The notes: generated by a model not told the origin, from the letters alone. Counted from the stretch's first letter, positions 1 to 9,974 are shown. The stretch is DNA of 64,000 nucleotides from Neobacillus bataviensis (GCF_019969725.1 NZ_JAHXYW010000009.1:62001-126000); one strand, 5' to 3'. Numbers and translations are program-made.

Positions 1-37
1 AATCCCCTTTCAATAAATTGGCCTTATATAATATCAT

Positions 38-388
38 TTATCTTTTTTTTCGTTCTAATAAATCCACCATTTCATTAATAATTTTGAGTATTGCTTCTTC
101 TTCTTCTGACTCTAGATTTCTAAGTCTGTTAAATGTTGTCTTACGATTCATTAATAGTTCATTTAATTCTTCTTCGGGAAATACATTGAAAAACTCTTTT
201 AATGATAGACCTAAGGCTTCTGTAACTTTATTTAGGGTTTCCACGGAAAAATTTCTTTCTCCTCTTTCTATTTGCCCTATATAAGTAAAGTGCAAACCGG
301 CTCGCTCGGCCAATTCTTCTTGGTTAAGGTCTTGAGATTTACGAAGTTGCTTAACTAAATCTCCAATGATTTTTGAGAGATTGCTCAT
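38..388 (-). CDS. XRE-family helix-turn-helix regulator
   Basis: A 116-residue protein with an N-terminal helix-turn-helix of the XRE/Cro type at about residues 8-65 (LNQEELAERAGLHFTYIGQI followed by ERG), and an acidic, probably helical C-terminal tail. Such small repressors bind operators near their own promoter and often act as controller proteins of restriction-modification systems or of mobile elements. It points away from the restriction operon that starts at 2678, with decayed genes in between, so a regulatory link is only inferred. The ATG at 388 is preceded by a purine-rich stretch. The fold is clear; the target is unknown. Confidence 0.85.
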   Translation of the reverse strand: MSNLSKIIGDLVKQLRKSQDLNQEELAERAGLHFTYIGQIERGERNFSVETLNKVTEALGLSLKEFFNVFPEEELNELLMNRKTTFNRLRNLESEEEEAILKIINEMVDLLERKKR

Positions 389-607
389 ATTATCACCTCA
401 AAATAACCATATATGTTTAAGTAAAGTAATTACACTGACGATATATATTATTTTTTGTTGAAAAATATATACTATATGTATAAAAGTTTTTGTATTCGTA
501 AATAAATTTAACATGTTAAGAAACATGAAAGGATCGATGTTATTCCAAGTTTATTAAAGGCAAAGGTAGAGATTATAGGTACTAGACCATTTTTGTATAA
601 CCTGGTG

Positions 608-637
608 AAATGAGTGTTCCGTTTCGGGCGCTCATTT
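608..637 (+). terminator. Probable Rho-independent terminator after a decayed gene end
   Basis: Arms AAATGAGTG and CGCTCATTT pair around a 12-base loop (one G-T pair). In the plus strand just upstream (about 530-609) a short open frame reads RIDVIPSLLKAKVEIIGTRP and a few more residues before a stop. It looks like the last residues of a lost gene whose terminator survives. The poly-T tract is weak. Confidence 0.4.
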
Positions 638-673
638 ATATGTTTGATATAGCCAACGCTCTTTTCAATATAG

Positions 674-1086
674 AATATCGGCCATGTTCTGATTGAAGAG
701 GATGTAGAAATAGTTGCCAATACCACCATTGATCGTGGGACGATTGGCGATACAATCATCTAAAAAGGGACTAAGGTTGATAACCTTGTACAAATCGGAC
801 ATGAAGTCATCATTGTGGAACATTGCATCATTGCTGCACAGGTGGGAATCGCAAAAGGTAAAGAATTGGCCATCACATAACAATCTATGGACAATGTGGG
901 ATTGTCGGGGATATTGAAATTGGGAATCGAGTTACCATTATGGGGAAGTCTGTTATGACCAATCCAATTGGAAACAATCAAAAAGTATCAGGGAATCCGG
1001 CCATTCCACACAGAGAGAACCTTAAGTATCACGCATTTTTAATGAGATGGTTACCATCTATAAAACAGTTGGGAAAATATGGTTGA
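674..1086 (+). pseudogene. LpxD-like UDP-acylglucosamine N-acyltransferase remnant
   Basis: The plus strand encodes left-handed beta-helix (hexapeptide repeat) sequence in broken frames. From 692 it reads [35 protein letters not shown] and [11 protein letters not shown]. After a frame change near 877 it reads YGQCGIVGDIEIGNRVTIMG and ends SGNPAIPHRENLK. The ANTTIDRG, KxDNLVQIxH and IIAAQVGI signatures are those of LpxD, the third enzyme of lipid A synthesis in Gram-negative bacteria. LpxD-like enzymes also occur in surface-polysaccharide clusters of some bacilli. One in-frame stop (TAA at 761-763, where glycine is expected) and the frameshift make it non-functional, and the N-terminal uridine-binding domain is absent. 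The identification rests on remembered family motifs; no alignment was run. Confidence 0.6.
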
Positions 1087-1420
1087 ATCTTACGAAAAGC
1101 GGATTAAAGATTTAAAATCTATTATTGAGAAACCTGACATGAAAAAGCAGGAGAAAGACGATGCTCTTACTGAAATAAAAGATATTTTTTCTGGTTTTAC
1201 TATTAACACTTATTCAATTACAAATAAACTCGAGGATTTTAATGGTTTTGAATTAATGCCATTTAAAAGTAGAACTTACACCGTGGACAAGTTAATACTT
1301 TCTCCTCCATTTGGAATTTCAAAAAACAAGGATGTTCCAAAAATAAATATTGAAGCTGGAACCAATAATTCATCTGGAAAGAATGACTCTTCTCCAAAAG
1401 GTGAGGAACCTAATTCCTAA
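1079..1420 (+). CDS. Small hypothetical protein, possibly the displaced C-terminus of the LpxD-like gene
   Basis: A 113-residue frame that I do not recognise. It starts MVESYEKRIKDLKSIIEK and is rich in charged residues, with a Ser/Asn/Gly-rich tail. No convincing ribosome binding site precedes the ATG, because the ATG lies inside the LpxD-like remnant. LpxD proteins often end in a helical segment of the type LxxLEKRIKxLE, so the first 20 residues may be the original C-terminus of that gene shifted out of frame. The rest is unexplained, and expression is doubtful. Confidence 0.3.
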   Translation: MVESYEKRIKDLKSIIEKPDMKKQEKDDALTEIKDIFSGFTINTYSITNKLEDFNGFELMPFKSRTYTVDKLILSPPFGISKNKDVPKINIEAGTNNSSGKNDSSPKGEEPNS

Positions 1421-1589
1421 TTTATATTAGCTTAAAAAATGAATTAGCATATTCCAAGGGTATACAGCTCGCTAAGGAGTATTTGCTGAGATATTATTAA
1501 GCTTTTTCATTAAGGAGTGAAAAAAAGCCTTTTAATCATGATAGGGTTCCTACATGGAGTAGAAGTTTTATTAAACTAATGTTTATGTT

Positions 1590-2096
1590 GCTCCAGGTGT
1601 AGATTTAGGTGAAATCGAGACAAATGGTGACGTGACGCACTAAAAATGCACACGGTGTTTGGGGGATTGATATATATTATCAAAGACAATATATTTGATC
1701 CAAGTTTTACATTTGTAGATAGAGAAATTACATGTACAGGAGATGTAGGCACTAAAGCCGAACGATTAATACGTTTGTATTTATTAAATGATATAACTAT
1801 CAATTATCGTGATATAGCAGTATTTTATGTCGTCGGAAATACATTAAGGACCCAGCTTATACAGGATGCAGTAATCCTCGTATAGACACAAATGGTCAAC
1901 TTAGAGGTGCTATTTTCCTTACGATTAATGCAAAAAATAAACCAAATCGTTTTGTATTTGCTCATGAATAGGACTTATTCTTTTCGCTCGGTTGGAGGTT
2001 AGAACGATAAACCCTGGTTCTTTGATTCTGAGCCAAACCAGCTGGAGGTAATGCAAATTATGCAATCGGAGGAAAAATCTATACGGGCAGCTGAAT
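1590..2096 (+). pseudogene. Possible secreted metallopeptidase remnant
   Basis: Three frames have to be joined to read a continuous protein. The longest stretch (1646-1882) reads DREITCTGDVGTKAERLIRL and then DIAVFYVVGNTLR. It continues in another frame as NPRIDTNGQLRGAIFLTINA and RFVFAHE followed directly by a stop. A third frame gives DKPWFFDSEPNQ and GGNANYAIGGKIYTGS. A FAHE segment at that position suggests a HExxH zinc-protease motif broken by the stop. At least one nonsense mutation and several frameshifts are present. The family call is tentative. Confidence 0.35.
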
Positions 2097-2548
2097 CTTA
2101 TTTTAGAGATAGATAAATTTACTTATATCGAGCCGATCTAGTGCAGTGTGAAAAATAGTATTTTAACAAAAAAATGGGTTGCTACGGCTATCGTCTTCAT
2201 TGTAGTTTGTTGGTTCTCTTTTTACCATCTTTTATAAGTGCAGAGAATTGTATTTTAAAACCCTGAAAAACCTTTATTCTTATGCGGCATATACACTTAC
2301 TGGCACCGTGCCGAAATGAAATTATAATGGATTTTTACCCTGTTTGAAAAAATGGCTTTATCTCAACGTCCATGGGTCTTTTTTTACATTTCATTTCGTC
2401 CATTTTGACCACATTTAATCAAAAAAATAGTGCTCTCTTTTTGTTAGTTTAATTTTCATTTAGTTTTCTTAATCTTTTTTGACGATGATTATATGTGTTT
2501 TCACATGTACTTCGGTTTCTATTAGGAAGAGAAGCACAGAATTTACTA
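2097..2548. other. Intergenic stretch, nothing recognised
   Basis: About 450 bases of AT-rich sequence between the decayed genes and the restriction operon promoter. No coding frame of plausible composition, repeat or strong hairpin was found. Confidence 0.5.
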
Positions 2549-2578
2549 TTACAATATTTTACTTATTAATAGTATACT
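2549..2578 (+). promoter_or_regulatory. Probable sigma-A promoter of the MORC-Z1 operon
   Basis: A TTACAA -35 box at 2549-2554 and a TATACT -10 box at 2573-2578 are separated by 18 bases, about 100 bases upstream of the ATG at 2678. This is the best promoter-like sequence before the operon. Start-site mapping was not possible here. Confidence 0.45.
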
Positions 2579-2677
2579 AGAGTAAAAGTTAAGACTTACA
2601 AGTGTTAGCTTATTTAATTTAGATAATATGCTTTTATAAAAATAGATTAAAATAGATATAAGTGGGATGGTAAAGTA

Positions 2678-4147
2678 ATGGAAGATTTAATCTTAACTCC
2701 TTATGCACCAAATTTAGTGGAGTCTACACGTTCAATTGGTTACTCTTTTGAAACGGCGTTAGCAGACATTATAGACAACTCAATTAGTAATTTTTCAAAG
2801 CGCGTTGACGTAAAATTTTCAAATACTGGAATTCCTTATGTTGCTGTAATTGATAACGGAATCGGAATGGGAACTGCTGAACTTGAAAAAGCAATGCGAT
2901 ATGGAAGTAGCAGTTCTTTAGATGAGCGCGGAGAAACTGATTTAGGACGATTCGGTCTCGGTTTAAAAATGGCTTCTATGTCGCAATGTAGGAAACTTAC
3001 AGTAATTTCAAAACAACGAGGGAAACTTTCTGCTGCGACCTGGGATTTAGACTATATTCACAAAACAAAAAATTGGTCTCTGATTAGATATTCTGAAAAA
3101 CAAATTGCAAAACTTAGATTTTCATCTGCCTTAGAAAATTATGAGTCAGGAACTGTGATTTTGTGGGAAGAGTTGGATAGAATTTCGGAATCCCCTACAG
3201 AATTTGATAGAGAGTTCAATGAAAAGCTAAATTTCGCAGATAAACATATGGCGCTTGTTTTTCATAGATTCTTAGAAAATAAATTATCAAAACAATATTT
3301 TGAACTTTTTTTCAATAATAGAAAAGTTGAACCGATAGATCCATATATGTTATCTAATCGAGCTACACAGCAACTTGAAGAAGAAACTTTATTTATAAAT
3401 CAGGTATCAATTAAAGTTACTCCATTTATAACTCCTTTTGTTAGTAAGTTATCAACAAAAGAGAGACAATTATTAAATGAATATAGAGAGTTGAATTTAA
3501 AACAAGGGTTGTATATTTATCGAAATAATCGACTAATTGTTTGGGGGAAATGGTTCAGATTATTAAGTGACGGTGAACTTAAACGTCTTGCGAAAGTGCG
3601 AATTGATCTTCCTAACAATATTGATACGCATTGGACAATTGATGTTAAAAAATCCTCTGCTCAAATCCCTAGTATGATTAAAGAGCAACTCAAACAAATA
3701 GTTCTTCGTGTGGTTGGTAAAAGTGAACGAGTTTATAAATATCGAGGAAGAAAGGTTGTACAAGATAGTTATCAGCACATTTGGAACAAGATTGAAAACC
3801 GTGAAAAAATGCAATACCTAGTGAATCGTGACATACCAATTTTTAGAGCATTGCAAGATTCACTAAACGACGAGCAATTCAAGCTTTTAGACGGATTTGT
3901 TAAGAGTATTGAAGATAGCTTTCCATATTCAGCTGTTTATTACGATTTAGCCAAAGACGAACAGTTTGATGAAAAGATACTTGAAGTCGAACAAGTTTAC
4001 GAATTAGCTAAAAATGCGATTGACGGATTAGCTAGAAATAAAGAAGAGCAAATTTTGCATTTGAAAAGTTTGTCTACAATTGACATGTTTCAGAAGTACC
4101 CTGAAGTTATTCGGTTGCTGGAAAAGGAGTTTGAATCTAATGAGTAA
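2678..4147 (+). CDS. MORC/MutL-like GHKL ATPase of a restriction operon
   Basis: A 489-residue protein with an N-terminal GHKL (gyrase, Hsp90, histidine kinase, MutL) ATPase domain. The ATP-binding motifs are all visible: the N box ETALADIIDNS (E25, D30, N34), the G1 box VIDNGIGMG (D59, G61, G63) and the lid GRFGLGLKMASMS (residues 90-102). An S5-like transducer region and a helical C-terminus follow. Bacterial relatives closest to eukaryotic MORC proteins are known from operons with Z1 helicases, PD-(D/E)XK nucleases and AIPR proteins, which is exactly this context. ATP-driven dimer clamping on DNA is the family's expected activity. It overlaps the Z1 gene by 8 bases, so the two are translationally coupled. 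The ATPase fold is certain; the restriction role is inferred from neighbours. Confidence 0.88.
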   Translation: MEDLILTPYAPNLVESTRSIGYSFETALADIIDNSISNFSKRVDVKFSNTGIPYVAVIDNGIGMGTAELEKAMRYGSSSSLDERGETDLGRFGLGLKMASMSQCRKLTVISKQRGKLSAATWDLDYIHKTKNWSLIRYSEKQIAKLRFSSALENYESGTVILWEELDRISESPTEFDREFNEKLNFADKHMALVFHRFLENKLSKQYFELFFNNRKVEPIDPYMLSNRATQQLEEETLFINQVSIKVTPFITPFVSKLSTKERQLLNEYRELNLKQGLYIYRNNRLIVWGKWFRLLSDGELKRLAKVRIDLPNNIDTHWTIDVKKSSAQIPSMIKEQLKQIVLRVVGKSERVYKYRGRKVVQDSYQHIWNKIENREKMQYLVNRDIPIFRALQDSLNDEQFKLLDGFVKSIEDSFPYSAVYYDLAKDEQFDEKILEVEQVYELAKNAIDGLARNKEEQILHLKSLSTIDMFQKYPEVIRLLEKEFESNE

Positions 4148-6986
4148 TGAAATCGTTGCAACTATAGAAGATCTTGCAACTATTATGTTGCCAAAAGAAA
4201 ACCTGGAAGAAATTACAGAAGAGCAAATTAAACAAACTGTAATGGCAATTATTCCAATGGCTCAAATGAAATTTGGCGGAATAAATATAAGTCAAATGGA
4301 TATTGATGCTGCTATAGTTAATTTAGAGGAAAGATACGCCATTACTATGGATACGGGGACACTTCTTAAAGAGGACAATTATAAGAAATGGTACTACAAT
4401 TCCAAAGCTGATCGAGGAACTGAATATTGGGATAGATATAGTCGATATCTTTCAAATGATGTAAACTTGCCACAAATTGTTATAAACAAAATTGATGAAG
4501 CTTCAGAAGATATTATGGATGTTCTTGGTGATCCGTTGTCAAAAACAGGGTTTCAACGGAAGGGGCTAATTATTGGCTCGGTTCAGTCAGGGAAGACTTC
4601 GAATTATACAGCATTAATAAATAAGGCAGCAGATAGTGGTTACAAAGTAATCATTTTATTGACTGGTACGATCGAGAAGCTGCGAAAACAAACACAAGGA
4701 CGTATCGATGAAGGTTTTGTTGGTATGGACAGTCGTAATTTTATCGAATTCAAGAAATCGAAAAAGAGAAACTCTTTACTTGGCGCTGGAAAATACAACA
4801 AGAATATCAATGTGGCATCATTCACTACCACCGAGAAAGATTTTGACCTAAAAGGTCTAAATATGAGACTGTCATCTGTAGCAGACCCGGTAATTTTCGT
4901 AATTAAGAAGAATAAGTCAATTTTAGAGAAGCTTCATAATTGGCTGAAGGAAAAAAATACAGACCAATCAACAGGTATGATTGATTTTCCAATGTTGTTA
5001 ATTGATGATGAGGCAGACAACGCATCAGTAAATACTAACAATCCTGATAAAGATCCGACGGCAATTAATAATGGAATTCGGAATTTGTTGAAATTGTTTA
5101 GGAAATATAGTTATGTAGGATTTACAGCTACTCCTTTTGCAAATATTTTTATTGATCCTCAATTAGAGGGTGATACAAACGATGATTTATTTCCAAAAGA
5201 TTTTATTTACTTACTTGAGCAACCTTCAAATTATGTTGGTCCAATGGAAATGTATAGTGAGAATGGGCAGTACCATTACATGATTCGCCATAACGATGAT
5301 ATGGAAACTATCCTGGAGTTGAAACACAAAAATGGTACTAAAATTTCAACACTTCCCGAGTCTCTTAAGACATCTATAATGTTGTTCTTACTCGCTAATG
5401 CTGTTCGTGATTTACGTGGTCAAGAAAAGAAACATCGATCTATGCTAATTCACGTATCAAGATTTATTAACGTTCAAAAAGTTGTTCAAGAACAGGTGAA
5501 AAATTACTTTAATTTCGCAAAAGAGCAGATTAAAAACTATGCGCTTTCTGAATCTGAAGAGCCTTTCATCAAAGAATTACACGAACTTTTTGATAAGGAG
5601 TTTGGCAAAGAGAATTTTGCTAATTACGGAGATGAGTCTTTTAATAAAATAGAAATTGAAGAACATTGGGATGACGTAAAACAAGTACTTTATAAGGCTA
5701 TTAGTCCAATTCAAGTTCATACAGTAAATAGTGGATCAGCAGCTCAAAGAATGAATTATGATGAGTATGAAGACGGTTTACGCTTAATCGCAATTGGAGG
5801 CCTGAGCCTTGCACGTGGACTTACACTTGAAGGGTTAACAATAAGTTATTTCTATCGAAATACAAAAATGTATGACACGCTAATGCAAATGGGAAGATGG
5901 TTTGGCTATCGTGACGGATATTCCGATTTATGTAGACTTTGGACATCAAGTGAGTCTGCTGGATGGTATGAACATATCGCTGAAGCAACTGAAGAATTAC
6001 GAAGTGAAATTAAACGGATGTCCAGAGAAAATAAGCGCCCAATAGATTTTGGGCTACGTGTACGTTCTGCTGAAGATACTCCATTAATTGTAACTGCAAG
6101 AAATAAGATGAGGCATTCCGAACAAATAAAACTTGTAAGACAATTGAATGGCCGTATGATCGAAACAGCAATTCTTCCCTCTAAGAAAGAAGAAATAGAG
6201 GCAAATAACAATGTCATTGAGCGCTGGTTAGTGACTAACAAAAGATATCGTTTTAAAGATATTTCCCTACTTGGACGTCAAAAGCCAACGTTTAAAGATG
6301 TTCCGAAAGAGGCAATAATTGATCTGCTGACATTTGTAGAATATCCATACATGAATGAATTTTCAAAAGACAGTATTCTTGTTAATGAAATTAAGAAGAG
6401 TGCCTCAAAAATATTTGACAAATGGGACCTTGTCGTTGCAACCAATCGTCCAAAAAAGGACGAAGAACCCAAAGTGTTTGGAGAAATTTCTATTTATCCA
6501 ATAACCCGTTCGTTTGATTTCTTCGGAACTGGACACTATGTCAGAATATCGAAATCCAAGAAAAGGTTAGGTTCAAGAGATTATGCTTTGGCAGGACTTA
6601 TGAAAGAGCAAATGGAATTAATCGAAAATAGTGTGGATGATCTTTTGAATGGACAAAAAAACAGGAGAGGTGGTCAAAAAGCCCCAACTCAAAATATGTA
6701 CTTTAATACAGGAATTCCACGCAATCCACTAATAGTTATTTATCCTGTACAGTTATTGGACTCGAAGGGTGTAGATTCTGAAGTGGATAGATATGTTGAT
6801 TCATTGGACAACCAATTAATTACGGGTATAAGTATAGGTATACCTGATATTCAAGGGGTACAATCTGTAACTTATGAATACGTGGTGAACAAAGTCTATC
6901 AAATGGAGCTCATAGAAGGTAGCTCTATTCAGTACGATTGGGACGAGGAATATGACGAAGATGATGTTGATGCATTGGATGATTAG
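4140..6986 (+). CDS. Z1-domain SF2 helicase-like ATPase
   Basis: A 948-residue protein with superfamily II helicase motifs: Walker A GSVQSGKT at about 146-153, Walker B IDDEADN with the acidic core at about 289-293, motif III GFTATPF near 327, and the diagnostic Z1 region GLSLARGLTLEGL followed by QMGRWFGYRDGY near 583. Z1 proteins act as the ATP-dependent motor in restriction systems such as CglI and NgoAVII, which couple ATP hydrolysis to cleavage by a partner nuclease. No nuclease motif is visible in this chain, so cleavage probably comes from the next gene product. I chose the ATG at 4140, inside the end of the ATPase gene, over an upstream in-frame ATG at 4080 because coupling is typical and the extra 20 residues look non-native. 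Confidence 0.9.
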   Translation: MSNEIVATIEDLATIMLPKENLEEITEEQIKQTVMAIIPMAQMKFGGINISQMDIDAAIVNLEERYAITMDTGTLLKEDNYKKWYYNSKADRGTEYWDRYSRYLSNDVNLPQIVINKIDEASEDIMDVLGDPLSKTGFQRKGLIIGSVQSGKTSNYTALINKAADSGYKVIILLTGTIEKLRKQTQGRIDEGFVGMDSRNFIEFKKSKKRNSLLGAGKYNKNINVASFTTTEKDFDLKGLNMRLSSVADPVIFVIKKNKSILEKLHNWLKEKNTDQSTGMIDFPMLLIDDEADNASVNTNNPDKDPTAINNGIRNLLKLFRKYSYVGFTATPFANIFIDPQLEGDTNDDLFPKDFIYLLEQPSNYVGPMEMYSENGQYHYMIRHNDDMETILELKHKNGTKISTLPESLKTSIMLFLLANAVRDLRGQEKKHRSMLIHVSRFINVQKVVQEQVKNYFNFAKEQIKNYALSESEEPFIKELHELFDKEFGKENFANYGDESFNKIEIEEHWDDVKQVLYKAISPIQVHTVNSGSAAQRMNYDEYEDGLRLIAIGGLSLARGLTLEGLTISYFYRNTKMYDTLMQMGRWFGYRDGYSDLCRLWTSSESAGWYEHIAEATEELRSEIKRMSRENKRPIDFGLRVRSAEDTPLIVTARNKMRHSEQIKLVRQLNGRMIETAILPSKKEEIEANNNVIERWLVTNKRYRFKDISLLGRQKPTFKDVPKEAIIDLLTFVEYPYMNEFSKDSILVNEIKKSASKIFDKWDLVVATNRPKKDEEPKVFGEISIYPITRSFDFFGTGHYVRISKSKKRLGSRDYALAGLMKEQMELIENSVDDLLNGQKNRRGGQKAPTQNMYFNTGIPRNPLIVIYPVQLLDSKGVDSEVDRYVDSLDNQLITGISIGIPDIQGVQSVTYEYVVNKVYQMELIEGSSIQYDWDEEYDEDDVDALDD

Positions 6987-7000
6987 CGAGGAGTTTGATC

Positions 7001-7897
7001 ATGATTGTCGAAGAAAATAAATATAAGCGAATGCCAAAAACAGAGAACTTCGGCATATATCTGGGATTGGACAATAAAGGTAGGACAAGTATGTTTGTTA
7101 AGCTGTCGAAAAAGCCTAAGTTTAATGATAGTAGCAAGTATCTAATCTATGAATATAACAAAAGACAGGATGGCTTGTGGGCGTTGACAGTCTCGATAGC
7201 TGAACAACGGTACCTTGGAGTTTTTAATAAGCTTGTTTTTGATTTGGTTGATACTGTCCGTGAAGCAAGTAATGCGGTAGTTGCCGAAAGGATGTTTATG
7301 CAACGTTTTGTTGAATGGAAAACGCTGTTTGAACAAGGTATAACCTCAAGTCTCGACTTTAGCAAAGTAGTTGGATTAGCAGGCGAGTTATATTTTATAA
7401 GTGAATTCATGGTTGAAAAATACGGGATAATCGATAGTTTGAATTCTTGGTGTGGTCCGTTAGGGGCCGATAAGGATTTTAATATAAATAATACATGGTT
7501 TGAGGTAAAGACGAAATCATTAAACAAAGATACAATTCATTTAAACAGTAAGTCGCAACTTGTTTCTAATAGTATCGGATATTTGACCGTCGTTTCTTAC
7601 GAAAAAAGCAGTTTAGCAAATTCAAAGTCCACTAACCTATTCGACTTGTATCAAAAAATTAGTAGTTTAATTCAAACACAGAGCTTGCAAGCAGAGTTCG
7701 ACAGGAAATTAGCTAATCTAAATTTTGTTCCGGATGAAAAGTATAAGGAAATAAACTTGGAGTTCCATGAAATTGTGTTCTATGAAGTCAACGGAAGCTT
7801 TCCTCAAATATCAAATGTTGAATTTGGTAAGGCAATAACGAATATTGAGTATGATCTTTTTTTGCCTGAAATAAAGCAATATAAAGTTGAGGTATAA
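7001..7897 (+). CDS. PD-(D/E)XK nuclease-like protein (DUF4420 type)
   Basis: A 298-residue protein with a candidate restriction-endonuclease-like core: GLAGELYF with E129, GADKDFN with D159, and FEVKTK with E168-x-K170. This spacing matches the E...D-x(n)-ExK catalytic pattern of the PD-(D/E)XK fold, as seen in the DUF4420 family found beside Z1 proteins. It would be the DNA-cutting subunit of the operon, driven by the ATPase pair upstream. A GAGGAG ribosome binding site 7 bases upstream favours the ATG at 7001 over the in-frame TTG at 6995. The gene begins 14 bases after the Z1 stop and ends 3 bases before the AIPR start. Family assignment is fairly sure; the actual substrate is unknown. 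Confidence 0.82.
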   Translation: MIVEENKYKRMPKTENFGIYLGLDNKGRTSMFVKLSKKPKFNDSSKYLIYEYNKRQDGLWALTVSIAEQRYLGVFNKLVFDLVDTVREASNAVVAERMFMQRFVEWKTLFEQGITSSLDFSKVVGLAGELYFISEFMVEKYGIIDSLNSWCGPLGADKDFNINNTWFEVKTKSLNKDTIHLNSKSQLVSNSIGYLTVVSYEKSSLANSKSTNLFDLYQKISSLIQTQSLQAEFDRKLANLNFVPDEKYKEINLEFHEIVFYEVNGSFPQISNVEFGKAITNIEYDLFLPEIKQYKVEV

Positions 7898-7900
7898 CTA

Positions 7901-9970
7901 ATGGATTCATATAGAGAGAATTTAGTAAACGAACTGAAAGTACAGGCTGTATCTGATAATATGTCGGATCGTGAGTCGTTTTTTCAAATATATTGCGAGA
8001 AGCTTGAACAGTCTGAAATCATAGAGGATTTCCACTATCTTCATTTTAAAGGTAAAGGCAGTCGCAATCGATCAATTCAGATTGATGGATATGTATACAG
8101 CGAGTTAGATAGTAAATTGACACTCTTCATTATACCTTCTTTGGCATACTATGAAGATAAGATATTAACCATGACTGATGCCGATTCATTATTTAATCGT
8201 GCCAAATATTTTTATTTTGATGTAGAAAAAATTATTTCAAAAGCAGAAGAGAGCTCAGAAGGTTATGGTTTGGCTTATGATATCTTGAACAAGAAAATTG
8301 AGATTAATGTTCTTGAAATAATCTTATTAACAGATTACTTGAAATCAAATACAATTAACATCATTGACAGCACTCTTGAAAATAGCGTCCGAGTAAATTA
8401 CTCAATTTATGATATTTCCCGAATGAAATTAATTGATGAATCTGCAAATGGTAAAGAACCATTAATTATTAATCTTTGGGAGGATTTTCAAGCGGAGGGG
8501 ATTCCGGTACTTCCAGCGTCTAAAACTGATGAATACCAAGCGTATCTGTGTAATATTCCAGGAGAGCTATTGGCAAGAATGTATAATAAGTATCAGTCAA
8601 GATTGCTTGAAGGAAATGTTCGCTCGTTCTTACAATCCAAAGGAAAAGTTAATAAAGGTATTAGGAATACAATTTTAAACAATCCTGAAATGTTCTTTGC
8701 ATTTAACAATGGTATTGCTGCAACCGCAGAAACAATTGATATCTCGGAAGGACCAGACGGGAAAGTTATTACAGGTTTTAAATCATTACAGATTGTAAAT
8801 GGTGGACAAACAACAGCTTCTCTTGCAAATGCATGGGAAAATGATATAAAACTGGATTCTCGTAATCAGATAAAGAGGATTTTCGTTCCGATGAAAGTCT
8901 CGGTTGTTTCGCAAAAATCAGCAGAAGAATTGATACCAAATATTTCAAAGTTTGCAAACAGCCAGAATAAAGTAAGTGACGCTGACCTAGCATCTAACCA
9001 TCCATTCCATAGAAAAGTTGAAGAGCTTTCAAGAAGGATTCATGCGCCAGCGGTAGGAGGAGCTCAATTCGGGAAATTCTGGTATTATGAACGTGCAAAT
9101 GGACAATACAGACAAGAAACATATAAATCAACAGATTCCTTTAAAAAGAATTTTGAATCGCGATATCCTAAGAGTCAAATGTTTAAAAAGGTTGAACTAG
9201 CAAAATACTATAACATTTATCTTCAAAAACCACATATCGCAAGTGCTGGATCCCAAATGAGTTTTAACAAGTTTAGTGATTGGATGATTAAACAGTGGGA
9301 TAAGAATTCTGACTTTGTAAACGATGAATTCTATCGTAAACTAATTGCATTATGTATCCTGTTCAAAAAAGCAGATAATATTGTACGAAATCAAGAGTGG
9401 TATGATAGCTATAAAGCAAACATTGTTGCTTATACACTATCAGTAATTATTCACAAAGTTGAAAAAGACTTCCCTGAATCAACAATTGATTTCCAGCAAA
9501 TTTGGAAAGATCAAGATTTACCTTATGGATGGATGAAACAAATTCAAAAAGTGTCATATCTAATGTATCAACACTTGACTCGTGTGGATCGTACAGTTGA
9601 AAATGTTACCGAATGGGCGAAACGTGAGATATCTTGGACAATGGCGAAAGAGATAGATTTTGAATATGAAAAAGAATTTATTGCTCAGTTGGTTAATAAA
9701 AAATACGTAATCACACAAGAATACAGTGCTATTAAGGAGCAAAAAAAAGTTAATGAAATGAATGCTTTACTTCAAGTTTACGAATATGGTTCTGCTTTTT
9801 GGAAGGAAGTTTACAATTGGGGTGTCCAAGGAAAAATTTGGAATATTCAGGATGTTAGTTTCTTAAAACTAGCTATGGGAATTGACGAAGGTAAAGTACC
9901 ATCGGATAAACAAGCGGCAAAAATTTTGCAGCTACTTGAAAAAGCAAGAATGGAAAGTTTTCCAAAATAA
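7901..9970 (+). CDS. AIPR family protein (abortive phage infection-related)
   Basis: A 689-residue protein with the AIPR core: FAFNNGIAATAE near residue 269 and LQIVNGGQTTASLANA near residue 300, the two most conserved AIPR blocks. The C-terminal 250 residues are helical and charged. AIPR proteins were first noticed through lactococcal abortive-infection genes and occur in many restriction-linked operons, but their biochemical activity is not established. It is the last gene of the four-gene operon, starts 4 bases after the nuclease stop, and is followed by a strong terminator. Family confidence is high; function is open. Confidence 0.88.
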   Translation: MDSYRENLVNELKVQAVSDNMSDRESFFQIYCEKLEQSEIIEDFHYLHFKGKGSRNRSIQIDGYVYSELDSKLTLFIIPSLAYYEDKILTMTDADSLFNRAKYFYFDVEKIISKAEESSEGYGLAYDILNKKIEINVLEIILLTDYLKSNTINIIDSTLENSVRVNYSIYDISRMKLIDESANGKEPLIINLWEDFQAEGIPVLPASKTDEYQAYLCNIPGELLARMYNKYQSRLLEGNVRSFLQSKGKVNKGIRNTILNNPEMFFAFNNGIAATAETIDISEGPDGKVITGFKSLQIVNGGQTTASLANAWENDIKLDSRNQIKRIFVPMKVSVVSQKSAEELIPNISKFANSQNKVSDADLASNHPFHRKVEELSRRIHAPAVGGAQFGKFWYYERANGQYRQETYKSTDSFKKNFESRYPKSQMFKKVELAKYYNIYLQKPHIASAGSQMSFNKFSDWMIKQWDKNSDFVNDEFYRKLIALCILFKKADNIVRNQEWYDSYKANIVAYTLSVIIHKVEKDFPESTIDFQQIWKDQDLPYGWMKQIQKVSYLMYQHLTRVDRTVENVTEWAKREISWTMAKEIDFEYEKEFIAQLVNKKYVITQEYSAIKEQKKVNEMNALLQVYEYGSAFWKEVYNWGVQGKIWNIQDVSFLKLAMGIDEGKVPSDKQAAKILQLLEKARMESFPK

Positions 9971-9974
9971 GGAG

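Noticed and set aside
714..917. Plus-strand frame of 67 residues and minus-strand frames across 508-981
   Set aside because: They are other-frame readings of the LpxD-like remnant, whose own broken frame explains the sequence better.
4080..4139. Upstream ATG extending the Z1 protein by 20 residues
   Set aside because: The extension lies inside the ATPase gene and has Cys/Trp-rich chance composition; the ATG at 4140 gives typical translational coupling.
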